A stretch of 64,000 nt of DNA from an uncultured Shinella sp. (GCF_946479415.1 NZ_CAMLFY010000002.1:62001-126000); one strand, 5' to 3'. Positions 26,493 to 35,787 are shown, counted from the first letter of the stretch. Notes: generated by a model from the sequence alone, not told the origin. Numbers and translations are program-made.

Positions 26493-27779
26493 TCAGAACA
26501 TTGGTGGCATGCGGTTGTTGCGCCGCGAATTGCGCCCTGCCGTATCGCCCGTCGAACCGGCGGTGACGACGACCTTGTCGCCTTCCGCAAGCCCGCTCTT
26601 CACCTCGATGCTGACGCGATTGCGGATGCCGGTCTCGACCTTGCGCACCTCTTTCGCGCCCGAAGCGGTAACGACCGTCACCTCAGCCCCGTCCTTCGTG
26701 GCACTGACGGCACCGGCCGGCACGAGCAGCACGTCGCGCGCCGCCGCCTGCACGAAGAAGACCTGCGCGCTCATCGACATCATCAGCTCACCGTCCGGGT
26801 TCGGCACGTCGAACAGCGCGTTGTAGAGCACGACATTGTTCTCGACTGTCGGGGTCGGCTCGATCTGGCGGAGTTTTCCGGTGAAGCGCTTGCCCGGCTG
26901 GCCGAGCAGGGTGAAATAGGCCTCCATGCCCACCTTGAGCCGGCTGACATCGGCCTCGGAGACTTCGGCCCGCACCGTCATGGTCGACAGATCGGCGATG
27001 GTGACGATGGTGGGCGCGCTCTGCACGGCGTTCAGCGTCTGGCCTTCCTTGACCGGGTTGGAGACAACCGTGCCCGCCATCGGCGCATAGATCTTGGTAT
27101 AGCCGAGGTCCACCTCGTCACCGGCCAGCGTCGCCTGCTGCTTGCGGATCTGCGCATCGGTGGCATTGACATCGGCCTCGGCGGCCGCGAGGTCGGCGAC
27201 GGCCTGATCGAGGGCCTGTTGTGCGGCGGCATTGCCGGCCACGAGATTGCGCTGGCGGGCGATATTGGCCTGTTTCAGTGCCAGTTGCGCCTTCTTGGAT
27301 TCGAGCTGCGCCTGAAGGTTCGCCAGTTCCGCACGGTTGATCTCGATGCGGTTCTCGATGGTCGCCGGATCCATCTCGGCGAGCAGCTGGTCCTTCTTCA
27401 CGGTATCGCCGATCGCCACATGCAACGTCTTCAGCTGGCCGGAAACCTGCGCGCCGGCATCGACGGACTTGACCGCCTCCAGCGTGCCCACCGCCGTCAC
27501 GGCGTTTTCGATATCGCCGCGCACCACCGCCTGCGTGATGATCGCCGTCGTGGTCTCGGCCGGCGCATAGGCATGCCAGCCATAATAGCCGGCTCCCGCA
27601 AGCACGGCGATGACGGGCAGCCAGATCCACACCCGCGAGCGACGCTTGCGGCGGGGCGGCGGCACGGCGCCGGGCATGAAGGTCACATTCGCGTGCCCGG
27701 CAGCGCCTGCCGGCTTCTCATCCTTCTGCGATCGTCTGTTCCCAGTCATCGGCAATCCCATGGCGAGGCCGTGCCTCAT
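26493..27779 (-). CDS. MacA/HlyD-type periplasmic adaptor (RND/MFP subunit)
   Basis: This 428-residue membrane fusion protein has a basic N-terminal tail ([10 protein letters not shown]), then one transmembrane anchor (about residues 48-66). A biotinyl-lipoyl half-motif ([26 protein letters not shown]) and a long coiled-coil hairpin rich in Ala, Gln and Glu (about 115-200) follow. The second lipoyl half and beta-barrel come after these (IYAPMAGTV onward). It links the MacB pump to an outer-membrane channel. The ATG at 27779 follows GGAAAGGGAC. The C-terminal tail is Arg/Asn-rich. It forms an operon with the MacB gene. Confidence 0.9.
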   Translation of the reverse strand: MRHGLAMGLPMTGNRRSQKDEKPAGAAGHANVTFMPGAVPPPRRKRRSRVWIWLPVIAVLAGAGYYGWHAYAPAETTTAIITQAVVRGDIENAVTAVGTLEAVKSVDAGAQVSGQLKTLHVAIGDTVKKDQLLAEMDPATIENRIEINRAELANLQAQLESKKAQLALKQANIARQRNLVAGNAAAQQALDQAVADLAAAEADVNATDAQIRKQQATLAGDEVDLGYTKIYAPMAGTVVSNPVKEGQTLNAVQSAPTIVTIADLSTMTVRAEVSEADVSRLKVGMEAYFTLLGQPGKRFTGKLRQIEPTPTVENNVVLYNALFDVPNPDGELMMSMSAQVFFVQAAARDVLLVPAGAVSATKDGAEVTVVTASGAKEVRKVETGIRNRVSIEVKSGLAEGDKVVVTAGSTGDTAGRNSRRNNRMPPMF

Positions 27780-27984
27780 CCGTCCCTTTCCATCTCATGT
27801 GGAGCCAGCCATAGCGGAGGGAAAGCCCGCAGCCTCGTTATATTTTTGTAATGTTTGCGTTTTGCAATTCACCGGCGCCCGGCGCATAGCAGTGCCGATT
27901 GCATCGATCGGCCAAAAACGCCTTCGTTTCCCCACAGCCGGACTGTATCGTGCTGCAAATCAGATGATTTGAAGGATTTTGGAC

Positions 27985-28569
27985 ATGGACGTCGTTTTCT
28001 CCCCGGAGCTCACCATTTGCGGCATCGAGGAACTGCCCGGCCAGAGCACGCGCAACGTCACCCATGTGCTCTCGCTGCTCGATCCGGAACTGCCGGAACT
28101 CGAAGCTTTCCAGAGCTACGGCAGGCACCACCGTACGACGCTGCGCTTCCACGACATCATTGCCGATTTGCCCGAACGCGTTCGGCCGCGGCCTGATCAC
28201 GTCGAGGCGATCCTCGCCTTCGGGCAGGATTTTCTGAACCGGCAGGAGCGGGAAGCCCCGAGCCATCTGCTGGTACATTGCCATATGGGCATCTCCCGCT
28301 CGACGGCCGCCATGCTGACCTTGATGGCGCAGGGCAATCCGGACGAGGAAGCAGAAAGTCTCTTCACCCGCCTCGTCGCCATTCGCCCGCAAGCCTGGCC
28401 AAACTCGCAGATGATCGGTTTTGCCGACGAGCAACTCGGCCGCAAGGGCGAATTGACAGCCGCGCTCGCTCGCCACTATGGCCGGCAAATCCGCGTCCAG
28501 CCGCAATATACGGAATGGATGACCAAGCTCGGCCGTCAGGCGGAATTGCAGATGGCGATCCTCGATTAA
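27985..28569 (+). CDS. Cysteine-based protein tyrosine phosphatase-like protein
   Basis: This is a 194-residue cytoplasmic protein with a complete CX5R phosphatase loop, HCHMGISRS (C99, R105). An upstream Asp candidate for the general acid lies in RFHDIIADLPE. Length and layout match the compact dual-specificity-like phosphatases common in rhizobia. The ATG at 27985 is preceded by AAGGA. A TTG two codons earlier is less likely. It stands alone, divergent from the MacA-type gene and convergent with the merR-type gene, so its target is unknown. Confidence 0.8.
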   Translation: MDVVFSPELTICGIEELPGQSTRNVTHVLSLLDPELPELEAFQSYGRHHRTTLRFHDIIADLPERVRPRPDHVEAILAFGQDFLNRQEREAPSHLLVHCHMGISRSTAAMLTLMAQGNPDEEAESLFTRLVAIRPQAWPNSQMIGFADEQLGRKGELTAALARHYGRQIRVQPQYTEWMTKLGRQAELQMAILD

Positions 28570-28596
28570 GGACCGCATGCCTTGAACGCCGGCAGG

Positions 28597-29001
28597 TCAG
28601 GCCTCGAAGGATTTCAGGATCGGGCAAGGCCCCGTTCTGCCCTCTGCGCATTCTGAAACAAGCTTTTGCAGTGAGGAGCGCGCGTGCTGCAGCGCCTCCA
28701 TGCGCGCATCGAGCTCGGCCAGCCGCTTTGCCGCCATGGCACGCGCGGTGGCACGATCCTCACCGGAATCGAGCGCCAGCAGCTGGCGGATTTCCTCCAG
28801 CGTGAAGCCTGCCGTCTGCGCCTGTCGGATGAAACGCAGGCGACCGAGGTCGGCGTCGTCATAATGGCGGAACCCCTCGATGCGCTTCGGCGTCGCGAGC
28901 AGGCCGCGACGCTGATAGAAACGCACCGTCTCGACGCCGACATCGGCCGCCGCCGCAAGTTTCCCGATCGTCAGTTCCTGAGGGGCTTGACTCCGTACCA
29001 T
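28597..29001 (-). CDS. MerR family transcriptional regulator
   Basis: This is a 134-residue MerR-type activator with an N-terminal winged helix (LTIGKLAAAADVGVETVRFYQRRGLL), a dimerising helix, and a C-terminal CAEGRTGPCP pair of cysteines like the metal-binding end of mercury MerR. The third mercury ligand (Cys82 in MerR, in the HCEEA region) seems replaced, reading LDSGEDRATA. The inducer may therefore be another metal or a thiol/redox signal. Its ATG sits inside the palindromic operator at 28993-29008. It is divergent from the glutaredoxin-MauE fusion it must control. Confidence 0.88.
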   Translation of the reverse strand: MVRSQAPQELTIGKLAAAADVGVETVRFYQRRGLLATPKRIEGFRHYDDADLGRLRFIRQAQTAGFTLEEIRQLLALDSGEDRATARAMAAKRLAELDARMEALQHARSSLQKLVSECAEGRTGPCPILKSFEA

Positions 29002-29018
29002 GGTACGGAACCTATAGT
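28987..29018 (+). promoter_or_regulatory. MerR-type promoter with 16-base perfect palindrome
   Basis: The -35 TTGACT (28987-28992) and -10 TATAGT (29013-29018) are separated by 20 bases, the over-long spacer typical of MerR-activated promoters. The spacer contains CCGTACCATGGTACGG (28993-29008), a perfect palindrome. The merR-type ATG (29001-28999 on the minus strand) lies at its centre, so regulator binding should also hinder its own expression. Confidence 0.85.
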
Positions 29019-29052
29019 CCTGCCAACGATTTCACAAGACAGGAGACGTGAG

Positions 29053-29832
29053 ATGTTGGACAAAACCCAGGACACCAAGACAGCCGTTCTCTACCGCATG
29101 GTGATGGAGAGCCACACCTGCCCCTATGGGCTCAAGGCGAAGGATCTTCTCAAACGCTCGGGCTACGCGGTGGAGGACCACCACCTGACGACCCGCGAGG
29201 CAACCGATGCCTTCAAGGCCGAACAGGGCGTCGCCACCACGCCGCAGGTCTTCATCGGCGGCGTCAGGGTCGGCGGTTATGACGATCTGCGCCGCTATCT
29301 CGGCAAGCCCGTCGCCGATCCCAAGGCCACCACCTACCGCCCGGTCGTCGTGCTCTTCGCCCTGACGGCGCTGACTGCGATGGCGGCGAGTTATGCCGTC
29401 AGTGGCTCGCCCTTCACGCTGCGCGCCGCCGAGTGGTTCATCGCCTTCTCGATGGTGGTGCTGGCGCTGCTCAAGCTGCAGAACGTGGAAAGCTTCGCCA
29501 CCATGTTCCTCAACTACGACCTGCTCGCCAAGCGCTGGGTGCCCTACAGCTACATCTATCCCTATGCGGAGGGCCTTGCCGGCGTGCTGATGGTCGCGGG
29601 TGCGCTCAACTGGCTGTCGGTCCCGATCGCCCTCTTCATCGGCACGATCGGTGCGGCTTCGGTGTTCAAGGCCGTCTATATCGACAGGCGCGAATTGAAA
29701 TGCGCCTGCGTGGGTGGTGCAAGCAACGTCCCGCTCGGCTTCATCTCGCTGACGGAAAACCTGATGATGATCGCCATGGCGATCTGGATGGCGGCTGTCT
29801 CGCTTGGCTATATCGGCGGCCACGCCATGTAA
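29053..29832 (+). CDS. Glutaredoxin-MauE/DoxX-like membrane fusion protein
   Basis: This is a 259-residue fusion. Residues 1-90 form a glutaredoxin domain with a CPYG active site (C23) and the TTPQVFIGG cis-proline segment. Residues 105-255 hold four hydrophobic helices of the MauE/DoxX type (YSYIYPYAEGLAGVLM) and a CACVGG cysteine pair near the membrane face. It probably moves electrons or disulfides across the inner membrane, possibly in defence against thiol-reactive metals. The ATG at 29053 follows AGGAGACG. The MerR-type promoter upstream makes it the regulator's target. Confidence 0.82.
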   Translation: MLDKTQDTKTAVLYRMVMESHTCPYGLKAKDLLKRSGYAVEDHHLTTREATDAFKAEQGVATTPQVFIGGVRVGGYDDLRRYLGKPVADPKATTYRPVVVLFALTALTAMAASYAVSGSPFTLRAAEWFIAFSMVVLALLKLQNVESFATMFLNYDLLAKRWVPYSYIYPYAEGLAGVLMVAGALNWLSVPIALFIGTIGAASVFKAVYIDRRELKCACVGGASNVPLGFISLTENLMMIAMAIWMAAVSLGYIGGHAM

Positions 29833-29866
29833 AACGGACCGGCGCTGCCTTGCAGCGGCGCCGTTT
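29832..29866 (+). terminator. Hairpin after the glutaredoxin-MauE gene
   Basis: AAACGG (29832-29837) faces CCGTTT (29861-29866), with an inner GCTGC/GCAGC stem around CTT. The hairpin begins at the stop codon and is followed only by a short T stretch, so it is probably a modest terminator separating this gene from the next cluster. Confidence 0.45.
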
Positions 29867-29964
29867 GCCCCGTCTTGACCCTTTCTTCATGCTCCTCACG
29901 TAAGGAAAGCTGACGGCAAGTCTTTGCCGCGAGCCGGAATGGCACAGGTTCTGAGTGGGTCGCG

Positions 29965-31074
29965 ATGTCGAGCGTGCGTTCATTTGAGACGGGAGATGTC
30001 GATGCGGTGGCGAGCCTCTTTCAGCGGCTGCTGCGCAAGACCGACGCGCCGGCAGGTAACGACCTGAAGACCTATCTGCGAGCCCTCTTTCTCGGTGAAG
30101 CCAGCCGCGACACCGGTCTTGTCTCGCGCGTGCATGTACGTGCCGACGGCACCGTCTCGGGGTTCCTCGGCGTACTGCCCGTCGAAATGAAGTTCGAGGG
30201 ACGCCGCCTGCTCGCCGCCAATTGCGGCACTTTCGCCAGCGATGATCGCGACAGCGATCCCTTCGCCGGCGCGCGCCTGCTGCGCGACGCGCTGTCCGGC
30301 CCGCAGGATCTCTCCTTCAGCGAGACCTCCAACGACGTGTCCACCGATATGTGGCGGTCGATGCGGGCCGGTGTGCTGGCCCCCTACAGCCTGGAATGGC
30401 TGCGCATCCTCAAGCCTGCTGCTTTTGCGCTGCAAGCGGCGGCGGCGAAAATTTCGGCGGCACGCCTGCTCTCGCCTCTCGCAAAACTCGGCGATGCCAT
30501 CCTCTGCCGGCACGGCGACAGGCAGGCGTGGTCGCATTACACACCACTCGCCGGTAAGGCCGACGCTTTCGATGTGACACCGGCCGACAATGCCGAATTC
30601 GCAGCACTCTGCCGCGATCTCATCACGCAGTTTCCGTTGCGCCCGGTCTGGGATCAGGCCACGCTGGAGGGCATGCTGGGGCACGCCGAGCGCAAGGCCC
30701 TGCATGGCGAACGCATCCAGCATGTTGTGCGCACGCGAGCCGGCAAGCCGGTGGGCCTCTATCTCTACTATGGCAATCCCGGCGGCATCGGGCGCACCGT
30801 GCAGATGATGGCGACGCCGGGTCAGGAAGCCATCGTCATCGATTGCCTCATTCGCAATGCCTATGAGCGCGGCCTCGTCGCGATCCGCGGCCGCACGCAG
30901 CCGCAATTGCTGCAGGCAATGATCGGCAAGAAATGCGCCTTCCTGCACGCCTCCTCGACCGTCGTGCACGCCCGCGATCCGGCCATCCTCGCCGCCCTGA
31001 CGCAGGGCCAGCCCTTTCTCAACGGCCTGGCCGGCGAGGGCTGGACGCGCCTCATCGGCGACGGTTTCGAGTAG
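29965..31074 (+). CDS. GNAT-like acyltransferase of unknown function
   Basis: This is a 369-residue protein with a GNAT-type N-terminal half (MSSVRSFETGDVDAVASLFQ, then GTVSGFLGVLPVEMKFEGR) and a second half with a degenerate acyltransferase-like fold (TRAGKPVGLYLYYGNPGG). It stands at the head of a five-gene cluster, 6 bases before the AsnB-type gene. With an acyl carrier protein and an adenylating enzyme in the cluster, it could move an acyl or aminoacyl group from the carrier to an amine. No specific function is known to me. Confidence 0.65.
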   Translation: MSSVRSFETGDVDAVASLFQRLLRKTDAPAGNDLKTYLRALFLGEASRDTGLVSRVHVRADGTVSGFLGVLPVEMKFEGRRLLAANCGTFASDDRDSDPFAGARLLRDALSGPQDLSFSETSNDVSTDMWRSMRAGVLAPYSLEWLRILKPAAFALQAAAAKISAARLLSPLAKLGDAILCRHGDRQAWSHYTPLAGKADAFDVTPADNAEFAALCRDLITQFPLRPVWDQATLEGMLGHAERKALHGERIQHVVRTRAGKPVGLYLYYGNPGGIGRTVQMMATPGQEAIVIDCLIRNAYERGLVAIRGRTQPQLLQAMIGKKCAFLHASSTVVHARDPAILAALTQGQPFLNGLAGEGWTRLIGDGFE

Positions 31075-31080
31075 CGCGGC

Positions 31081-33012
31081 ATGTGCGGGATAGCAGGATA
31101 TCACGGAGGACACTTTTCGGCCGAACAGGGCTCGGACTATCTTTCCCGCATGGTCGCGGCCCTTCGCCACCGCGGGCCGGACGGTGAAGGCGTGCTTGTC
31201 CGCGGCGATACAGGCCTTGCCCATACCCGCCTCTCCATCGTCGGCCTTGCGGACGGCGCCCAGCCGATGGTGTCTGATGATACGGACATCGCCATCTCCT
31301 TCAACGGCGAGATCTTCAACTATGTCGAGCTGCGCGAAGACCTCAAGGCGCGCGGCTACCGCTTCCAAACGACCTCCGACACGGAAGTGCTGCTCAAGGC
31401 CTATGAAGCGAAGGGCGCCGACTGCCTTGACGATTTCAACGGCGATTTCGCCTTCGCGCTGCACGATGCGCGCAGCCGCACGCTGCTTCTGGCGCGCGAC
31501 CGCATGGGCGTCCGTCCACTCTTCTACACCGAGCACGCCGGCGCACTGTTCTTCGCCTCGGAGATCGGGGCGCTGCTTGCGCTTCCCGGCATGACGGCGG
31601 AGATCGACCCCTTCGCACTCGACCAGATTTTCACGCTCTGGTGCCCCCTTCCGCCGCGCACCGCCTATCGCGGCATCCACGAACTCCCGCCCGGCCATCT
31701 GATGCTGGTGAAGGACGGCGCGCGCACCATCCGCCCCTGGTGGCAACTCAGCTATGCGGACCGCGCTGACATGCCAACTGCCCGCCCCATGGGCGAGCAG
31801 GTGGAGGAACTGCGCGCGCTGCTGTCCGATGCCACCCGCATCCGGCTGCGCGCCGACGTGCCCGTCGGTGCCTATCTCTCCGGCGGCCTCGATTCCTCGC
31901 TGATCTCGGCGCTTACCGCCCGCACTGTCACCCACGGCCTGCGCACCTTCTCGCTCACCTTCCGCAGTGAGGAGCATGACGAAAGCGGCTGGCAACGCCG
32001 GATGGCCGCGACGCTCGACGCCGATGCCGACAGCGTGGAATGCACGACGGCGGCTATCGCCGCCAGCCTGCCCGCCGCGATGCGCCATATCGAATGCCCG
32101 ATCCTGCGCACCGCGCCCGTGCCGCTCCACCGCCTCGCCGCCCGCGTGCGCGAGCGCGGCATGAAGGTCGTGCTCACGGGCGAAGGCGCGGACGAGATTT
32201 TTGCCGGCTACGATCTTTTCCGCGAGGCGCGCGTGCGCCGCTTTTGCGGCCGCCAGCCGGGCTCGGCCCGCCGTCCGCGCCTCTTCCAGCAGCTCTATCC
32301 CTACCTGCCGGGCCTGCAGCAACAGTCGCCGGACTATCTCGCCCGCTTCTTCGCCTTCGGCGCGGAAGCGCAGGACGACCCGCTCTACTCCCACCGCCCG
32401 CGTTTCCGCTCGACGGCGGCCGCCAAGCTGTTCTTCTCGCCCGACCTCAAGAACACGCTTGGCGACTACGATGCCGCCGCGGAGCTTGCCGACCGGCTGC
32501 CGGCGGATTTCGGCCGCTGGCATGCGCTGCATCAGGCGCAATATCTCGAAACCGCGTTTCTGCTGCCGGGCTATATCCTGTCCAGCCAGGGCGACCGGGT
32601 GATGATGGCCAATGCCGTGGAGGGGCGTTTCCCTTTCCTCGACCACCGGATCGTCGCCTTCGCCGCAAGCCTGCCGCCGGAAGCCAAGCTGCGCGGCCTG
32701 CACGAAAAACACATCCTCAAGGAAGCCGCCCGCGGCCTCGTGCCCGAAGCGATCATCGACCGTCCGAAGCAGCCCTATCGCGCGCCGGATAGCGAGAGTT
32801 TCGCCGCGCCCGGCACGCCGGCCTATCTCGACGACGTGCTTTCGCCGGCGCGGCTTGCCGAAGGGGGCCTCTTCAATGGCCCGGCGGTCGGCAAGTTGAA
32901 GGACAAGGTCCTCAAGGGGCAGGCGAGCGGCTTCCGCGACAGCGCCGCCTTCATCGGCATTCTTTCGACGCAACTTCTCGGCGCGACCGCGCCATCGACA
33001 CACCAAGCCTAG
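31081..33012 (+). CDS. Asparagine synthase (glutamine-hydrolysing)-like amidotransferase
   Basis: This is a 643-residue class II amidotransferase. Cys2 (MCGIAGYHGG) is the glutaminase nucleophile, with RLSIVGLADGAQPM and SFNGEIFNYVELRE of the N-terminal domain. The synthetase domain has the PP-loop SGGLDSSLISAL (about residues 264-275) and GEGADEIFAGYD. It makes an amide by adenylating a carboxylate and adding ammonia from glutamine. Its partners (ACP, AMP ligase, NadE, GNAT) suggest that it amidates or links a secondary metabolite or a carrier-bound acid rather than aspartate. Confidence 0.88.
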   Translation: MCGIAGYHGGHFSAEQGSDYLSRMVAALRHRGPDGEGVLVRGDTGLAHTRLSIVGLADGAQPMVSDDTDIAISFNGEIFNYVELREDLKARGYRFQTTSDTEVLLKAYEAKGADCLDDFNGDFAFALHDARSRTLLLARDRMGVRPLFYTEHAGALFFASEIGALLALPGMTAEIDPFALDQIFTLWCPLPPRTAYRGIHELPPGHLMLVKDGARTIRPWWQLSYADRADMPTARPMGEQVEELRALLSDATRIRLRADVPVGAYLSGGLDSSLISALTARTVTHGLRTFSLTFRSEEHDESGWQRRMAATLDADADSVECTTAAIAASLPAAMRHIECPILRTAPVPLHRLAARVRERGMKVVLTGEGADEIFAGYDLFREARVRRFCGRQPGSARRPRLFQQLYPYLPGLQQQSPDYLARFFAFGAEAQDDPLYSHRPRFRSTAAAKLFFSPDLKNTLGDYDAAAELADRLPADFGRWHALHQAQYLETAFLLPGYILSSQGDRVMMANAVEGRFPFLDHRIVAFAASLPPEAKLRGLHEKHILKEAARGLVPEAIIDRPKQPYRAPDSESFAAPGTPAYLDDVLSPARLAEGGLFNGPAVGKLKDKVLKGQASGFRDSAAFIGILSTQLLGATAPSTHQA

Positions 33013-33028
33013 GGAGGGGACCCCTGAT

Positions 33029-33283
33029 ATGTCCGACGCAACCAGAACCGCCATCCGCGCCTTCATCGTGGAAAACTTCCTGTTCGGCGACGACAGCCAG
33101 CCATTGGCGCCGGATCTTTCGCTGATCGACAACGACCTGATCGATTCCACCGGCATCCTCGAACTGGTCGGCTTCCTCGAAGAACGCTTCGCCATCTCGG
33201 TTGCGGATGCCGATATCGTGCCCGCCAATCTCGACACGATCGACCGCATCGCCGGCTTCATCGCCCGCAAGCAAGCCGCCTGA
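33029..33283 (+). CDS. Acyl carrier protein
   Basis: This is an 84-residue carrier protein. Ser40 in NDLIDSTGILEL is the expected phosphopantetheine site (the DSxxxxE/L pattern), followed by the acidic helix II FLEERFAI. It lies between an AsnB-type gene (16 bases) and an AMP-ligase gene (6 bases), so it is a dedicated carrier for this cluster rather than the fatty acid synthase ACP. The cargo is probably loaded by the next gene's product. Confidence 0.87.
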   Translation: MSDATRTAIRAFIVENFLFGDDSQPLAPDLSLIDNDLIDSTGILELVGFLEERFAISVADADIVPANLDTIDRIAGFIARKQAA

Positions 33284-33289
33284 CACGCG

Positions 33290-34810
33290 ATGCGGATCGA
33301 GCGCACCCTTGAGGCCAGTGCTGCGCAGGACGGCGCCAAAACGGCGATCGTCTCCGGCGAGGTGCGCCTCAGCTATGATCGCCTGCTCGATCTCTCCCGA
33401 CGCCTCGCGACGAAGCTCCACGCCCAGGGCGTCGGGCGCGGGGACCGCGTGCTCATCCTGCTCGACAACGGCTGGCGTACCGCCGTCGCCGTTTTTGCGA
33501 CCTGGATGGCGGGGGCGGCAATCTGCCCCGTCAACCCCGCGACCAAGGCCGAACGGCTCGCCGCCATCGCCAGCAATTGCGAGCCCGCGCTCGTCATCGT
33601 CGAAAGCCGCCTGGAACGGCTTGTCGAGGAGAGCCCGGCGCTTGCCGCCCTGCCGCGCCTCGTCGCCGGCGAGAGCATGAGCTTCGATGCCGCGCTGGAG
33701 GCCGCTCCCTTTATCCCGGTCGAACCGTTCCACGACACCGATCTCGCCGCACTGATCTACACCTCGGGCTCGACCGGCGAGCCGAAGGGCGTGATGCATG
33801 GCCACGACACGCTCGACGCCGCCGCTCGCGCGATCACCCGCTATCTCGAAAACAGCGCCGCCGACATCATCCTCGTCGTCTTGCCGATGTCCTTCGGCTA
33901 CGGGCTCAACCAGTTGGTGACTGCGATGCTGTCGGGCGCAACGCTGGTCATCGAAAAATCCTTCGCCTTCCCGCAGGCCATTTTCGAGACGATCCGCAAC
34001 GAGCGCGTCACCGGTTTCCCGCTCGTGCCGGCCATGGCGGCGATGATGATGCAGGCACGCGACCTCGACCCCTCGCTCTTTACAAGCCTGCGCTACGTCA
34101 CCAGCGCCGCCGCCCCCCTGCCGCTCGCCCATCTCGACTGGCTGCGCGCCTTCCTGCCGCATACCAAACTCTTCTGCATGTACGGCCAGACCGAATGCAC
34201 CCGAGCCACCTGGCTTCCGCCTGATAAAATCGCCGCGAAGCGCGGCTCTGTCGGCATCGCGATACCCGGCACGAAGGCCGTGGTGGTGGACGAGACCGGC
34301 GAGGCGATTGCGCCCGGCACGATCGGCGAACTCGTGATCGAAGGGGCGCATGTCATGCGCGGCTACTGGCGCAATGCGGCGGCCACAGGTCGCGCATTGC
34401 GTCCAGCACCCGGCACCGGAACACTTCGCCTGCACACCGGCGATCTCTTCACTGCCGATGCCGACGGCTACCTCACCTTCGTGTCCCGCATGGACGACAT
34501 CATCAAGTCGCGCGGCGAGAAGGTCGCGCCGCAGGCGGTGGAGGAGGTGCTGTGCCGCATGCCCGGCATTGCCGAGGCGCTCGTCGTCGGCGTGCCGCAT
34601 GATGTGCTCGGCGAGGCCGTCAAGGCTGTCGTCGTCGCCTCCGAGACGTCCCTCACCGAGCGCGACGTGCTGCGGTTCTGCGCCCGCCATCTCGAAGACC
34701 ACATGGTGCCGAAGTCGGTCGAATTCCGCGACGCCCTACCCAAAACCGATAGCGGCAAGGCCAGCCGCCGCCTCGCAGCCCTGCCCGCCAACCCGACAGG
34801 ATCGAAATGA
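33290..34810 (+). CDS. AMP-dependent acyl/aminoacyl ligase
   Basis: This is a 506-residue ANL-superfamily enzyme with the full motif set: IYTSGSTGEPKGVMHG (about residues 160-175), MYGQTECTR, the hinge TGDLFTADADGYLTFVSRMDD, and the C-terminal catalytic Lys in PKTDSGKASRR. It activates a carboxylic acid as an adenylate and should load it onto the adjacent ACP. Similar ACP-ligase-AsnB groups are known next to exosortase A systems, but no exosortase is present here. It overlaps nadE by 4 bases. Confidence 0.87.
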   Translation: MRIERTLEASAAQDGAKTAIVSGEVRLSYDRLLDLSRRLATKLHAQGVGRGDRVLILLDNGWRTAVAVFATWMAGAAICPVNPATKAERLAAIASNCEPALVIVESRLERLVEESPALAALPRLVAGESMSFDAALEAAPFIPVEPFHDTDLAALIYTSGSTGEPKGVMHGHDTLDAAARAITRYLENSAADIILVVLPMSFGYGLNQLVTAMLSGATLVIEKSFAFPQAIFETIRNERVTGFPLVPAMAAMMMQARDLDPSLFTSLRYVTSAAAPLPLAHLDWLRAFLPHTKLFCMYGQTECTRATWLPPDKIAAKRGSVGIAIPGTKAVVVDETGEAIAPGTIGELVIEGAHVMRGYWRNAAATGRALRPAPGTGTLRLHTGDLFTADADGYLTFVSRMDDIIKSRGEKVAPQAVEEVLCRMPGIAEALVVGVPHDVLGEAVKAVVVASETSLTERDVLRFCARHLEDHMVPKSVEFRDALPKTDSGKASRRLAALPANPTGSK

Positions 34811-35787
34811 TGTCCCATACGCCCGCCTTCGCCCCGCTCGTTCTCGATCCCGCCGCCGAGGTGGAGCGTATCGCGCAATGGCTGCGCGAAAAGCTGCGGA
34901 CCGATCTGCGCAAGCGCGGACTGGTGCTCGGTCTCTCCGGCGGCATCGATTCCAGCCTGTGCGCCGCACTCGCCGCCAAGGCGCTCGGCGCAAAGAACGT
35001 CTTTGCCCTCTACATGCCGGAAAACGATTCCGATCCGGAAAGCCTGCGGCTTGGGCGCGCGGTCGCCGAAACGTTCGGCATCGACAGCACGCTTGAGGAT
35101 ATCGGCCCCGCACTCGCCGCCATGGGCTGCTACGCGCGCCGCGACGCCGCCATCCGCGAGGCCGTGCCGGATTACGGCGACGGCTGGGCCTCGAAGATCG
35201 TCTTCGACAGCACGATGACGACGGGCGGCTACAACATTTCCTCGCTCGTCGTGCGCGCGCCCGAGGGCGAGATGCGCAAGGTGCGTCTGCCGGCCAATGC
35301 CTATCTCGGCATCGTCGCGGCGACGAACATGAAGCAGCGCAGCCGCAAGCAGCTCGAATATTACCATGCCGACCGGCTGAATTTCGCCGTGCTCGGCACG
35401 CCGAACCGGCTGGAATACGATCAGGGCTTCTTCGTGAAGAACGGCGACGGCGCGGCCGATATCAAGCCGATCGCCCATCTCTACAAGTCGCAGGTCTATC
35501 AGCTCGCGGCCCATCTCGGCGTGCCCTCGGAAATCCTCTCGCGCCCGCCGACGACCGACACCTACTCCCTGCCGCAGACACAGGAGGAGTTCTACTTCGC
35601 CCTGCCCTACGACAAGATGGATATCTGCCTCTACGGGCTGAACCACGGCTTGCCGGCCGAGACGATTGCCACGGCAACAGGCCTCAGCTCAAGCCAGGTC
35701 GATCTGGTCTGGACCGATATCGCCGCAAAGCGCAAGGTCGCCCGCTACCTGCATTGCCCGCCGCTCGTCATGGACGCGGCGAACTGA
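34807..35787 (+). CDS. nadE: NAD synthase (ammonia-type) NadE-like
   Basis: This 326-residue enzyme of the NadE family has the PP-loop SGGIDSSLCAALAAK (about residues 42-56) and the later RPPTTDTYSLPQTQEEFYF segment. It lacks the glutaminase domain of long NAD synthases. NadE turns deamido-NAD and ammonia into NAD through an adenylate. Translationally coupled to an AMP ligase in an ACP/AsnB cluster, it may have been recruited for a different amidation. Whether this is the cell's only NadE cannot be seen here. Confidence 0.85.
   Translation: MMSHTPAFAPLVLDPAAEVERIAQWLREKLRTDLRKRGLVLGLSGGIDSSLCAALAAKALGAKNVFALYMPENDSDPESLRLGRAVAETFGIDSTLEDIGPALAAMGCYARRDAAIREAVPDYGDGWASKIVFDSTMTTGGYNISSLVVRAPEGEMRKVRLPANAYLGIVAATNMKQRSRKQLEYYHADRLNFAVLGTPNRLEYDQGFFVKNGDGAADIKPIAHLYKSQVYQLAAHLGVPSEILSRPPTTDTYSLPQTQEEFYFALPYDKMDICLYGLNHGLPAETIATATGLSSSQVDLVWTDIAAKRKVARYLHCPPLVMDAAN

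Noticed and set aside
29980..33339. A minus-strand frame open for more than 1100 codons opposite the GNAT, asnB and ACP genes
   Set aside because: The translation is low-complexity Arg/Ala/Gly-rich with no domain, while the plus strand carries intact motifs throughout. Long antisense frames are common at this GC content.
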